Assembly: GCA_002081555.1 (NCBI GenBank) | Contig: KV921109.1 | Span: forward strand, 1-28,972 | Direction of reading: 5' to 3' | Length of the DNA stretch: 28,972 bases | DNA from: Protostelium mycophagum | Taxonomy: Eukaryota; Evosea; Variosea; Protosteliida; Protosteliaceae | Shown here: positions 28,845 to 28,972 of the stretch, in pieces | Layout of the letters: each line of letters starts with the position of its first letter | Numbering within the stretch: the first letter of the stretch is position 1 | Notes under the pieces: generated by a model | The model's input: the letters and a program-made list of their open reading frames with translations, nothing else | The model's database searches: none | Told to the model about the DNA's origin: nothing | Translations under genes and position numbers: made by a program

Positions 28845-28972
28845 GTTGCGTAATTATATTGGTCATGTCAGGACTTGTAGCGCAACTGCACTTACATAGC
28901 TCTTTTGTACAAGTTAATCATAAATCAGGACGTGTTGTAGACATGTCCTAAGAAATAAAGAATAAGCACTTG

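Larger units (their letters stand above)
28446..28972. other. AT-rich intergenic DNA upstream of ADPRH
   Basis: No ORF of note lies here. It holds the ADPRH promoter, a small CACTAT/ATAGTG hairpin at about 28667-28683, the two 59-bp inverted-repeat copies, and a GTTGTAGAC copy near 28935-28943. Confidence 0.6.

Noticed and set aside
1-28972. Operon, bacterial or CRISPR origin
   Set aside because: There are abundant spliceosomal introns in every gene, no ribosome binding sites, and no spaced direct repeats.

Overview
The window is nuclear DNA from a eukaryote with a very compact, intron-rich genome. I could reconstruct about 116 introns by hand. Most are 36-50 nt, a few are 31-34 nt, and all used here are GT-AG. 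Neighbouring genes are separated by tens to a few hundred bases. Gene content (full TRAF with RING, zinc fingers and MATH; SH2 protein; LRRC9; dynactin p50; animal/fungal-type eukaryotic acetyl-CoA carboxylase; NDOR1; TRAPPC6) points to a ciliated opisthokont, most likely an early-branching or miniaturised animal or close unicellular relative. The species cannot be fixed from sequence alone. No viral, retroelement, CRISPR, rRNA or tRNA signal was seen.

Layout: (1) 3-346, + strand, 3' end of an unknown gene. (2) 480-1440, - strand, SH2 protein plus uncertain downstream exons. (3) 1569-6780, + strand, LRRC9, head to head with the SH2 gene. (4) 6924-8777, + strand, dynactin subunit 2. (5) 8857-9420, - strand, small HEPN-like protein, head to head with (6). 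(6) 9651-11774, + strand, TRAF, with a 100-N assembly gap inside an intron. (7) 11877-12929, + strand, TRAPPC6. (8) 12930-13489, non-coding or leader region with a spliced-looking piece. (9) 13490-21997, + strand, acetyl-CoA carboxylase, 37 exons. (10) 22004-24393, - strand, NDOR1; its stop is 6 bp from the ACC stop. (11) 24498-25975, + strand, unknown helical/proline-rich protein. (12) 26114-26886, + strand, conserved unknown protein. (13) 26938-28445, - strand, ADP-ribosylglycohydrolase. (14) 28446-28972, AT-rich intergenic DNA with two copies of a 59-bp inverted-repeat element.

Exon sums for all eleven genes with a full spliced model (LRRC9, DCTN2, HEPN, TRAF, TRAPPC6, ACC, NDOR1, the two unknown genes, ADPRH and the core of the SH2 gene) give intact reading frames. 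The genes are a mixture of housekeeping functions: fatty-acid synthesis, Fe-S assembly electron supply, vesicle tethering, dynein transport, cilium-associated LRR protein, signalling adaptors. They do not form a pathway cluster.

The most striking signal is a 9-mer, GTTGTAGAT, found at least 23 times (both strands counted) where about 0.2 is expected by chance. Seventeen copies are in introns. In about ten introns the TAG of the motif or a one-base variant is the 3' splice site itself; elsewhere it lies mid-intron. It also occurs inverted, and sometimes as a near-palindrome ATCTACAACGTTGTAGAT. This looks like an undescribed intron-associated element or splicing signal.
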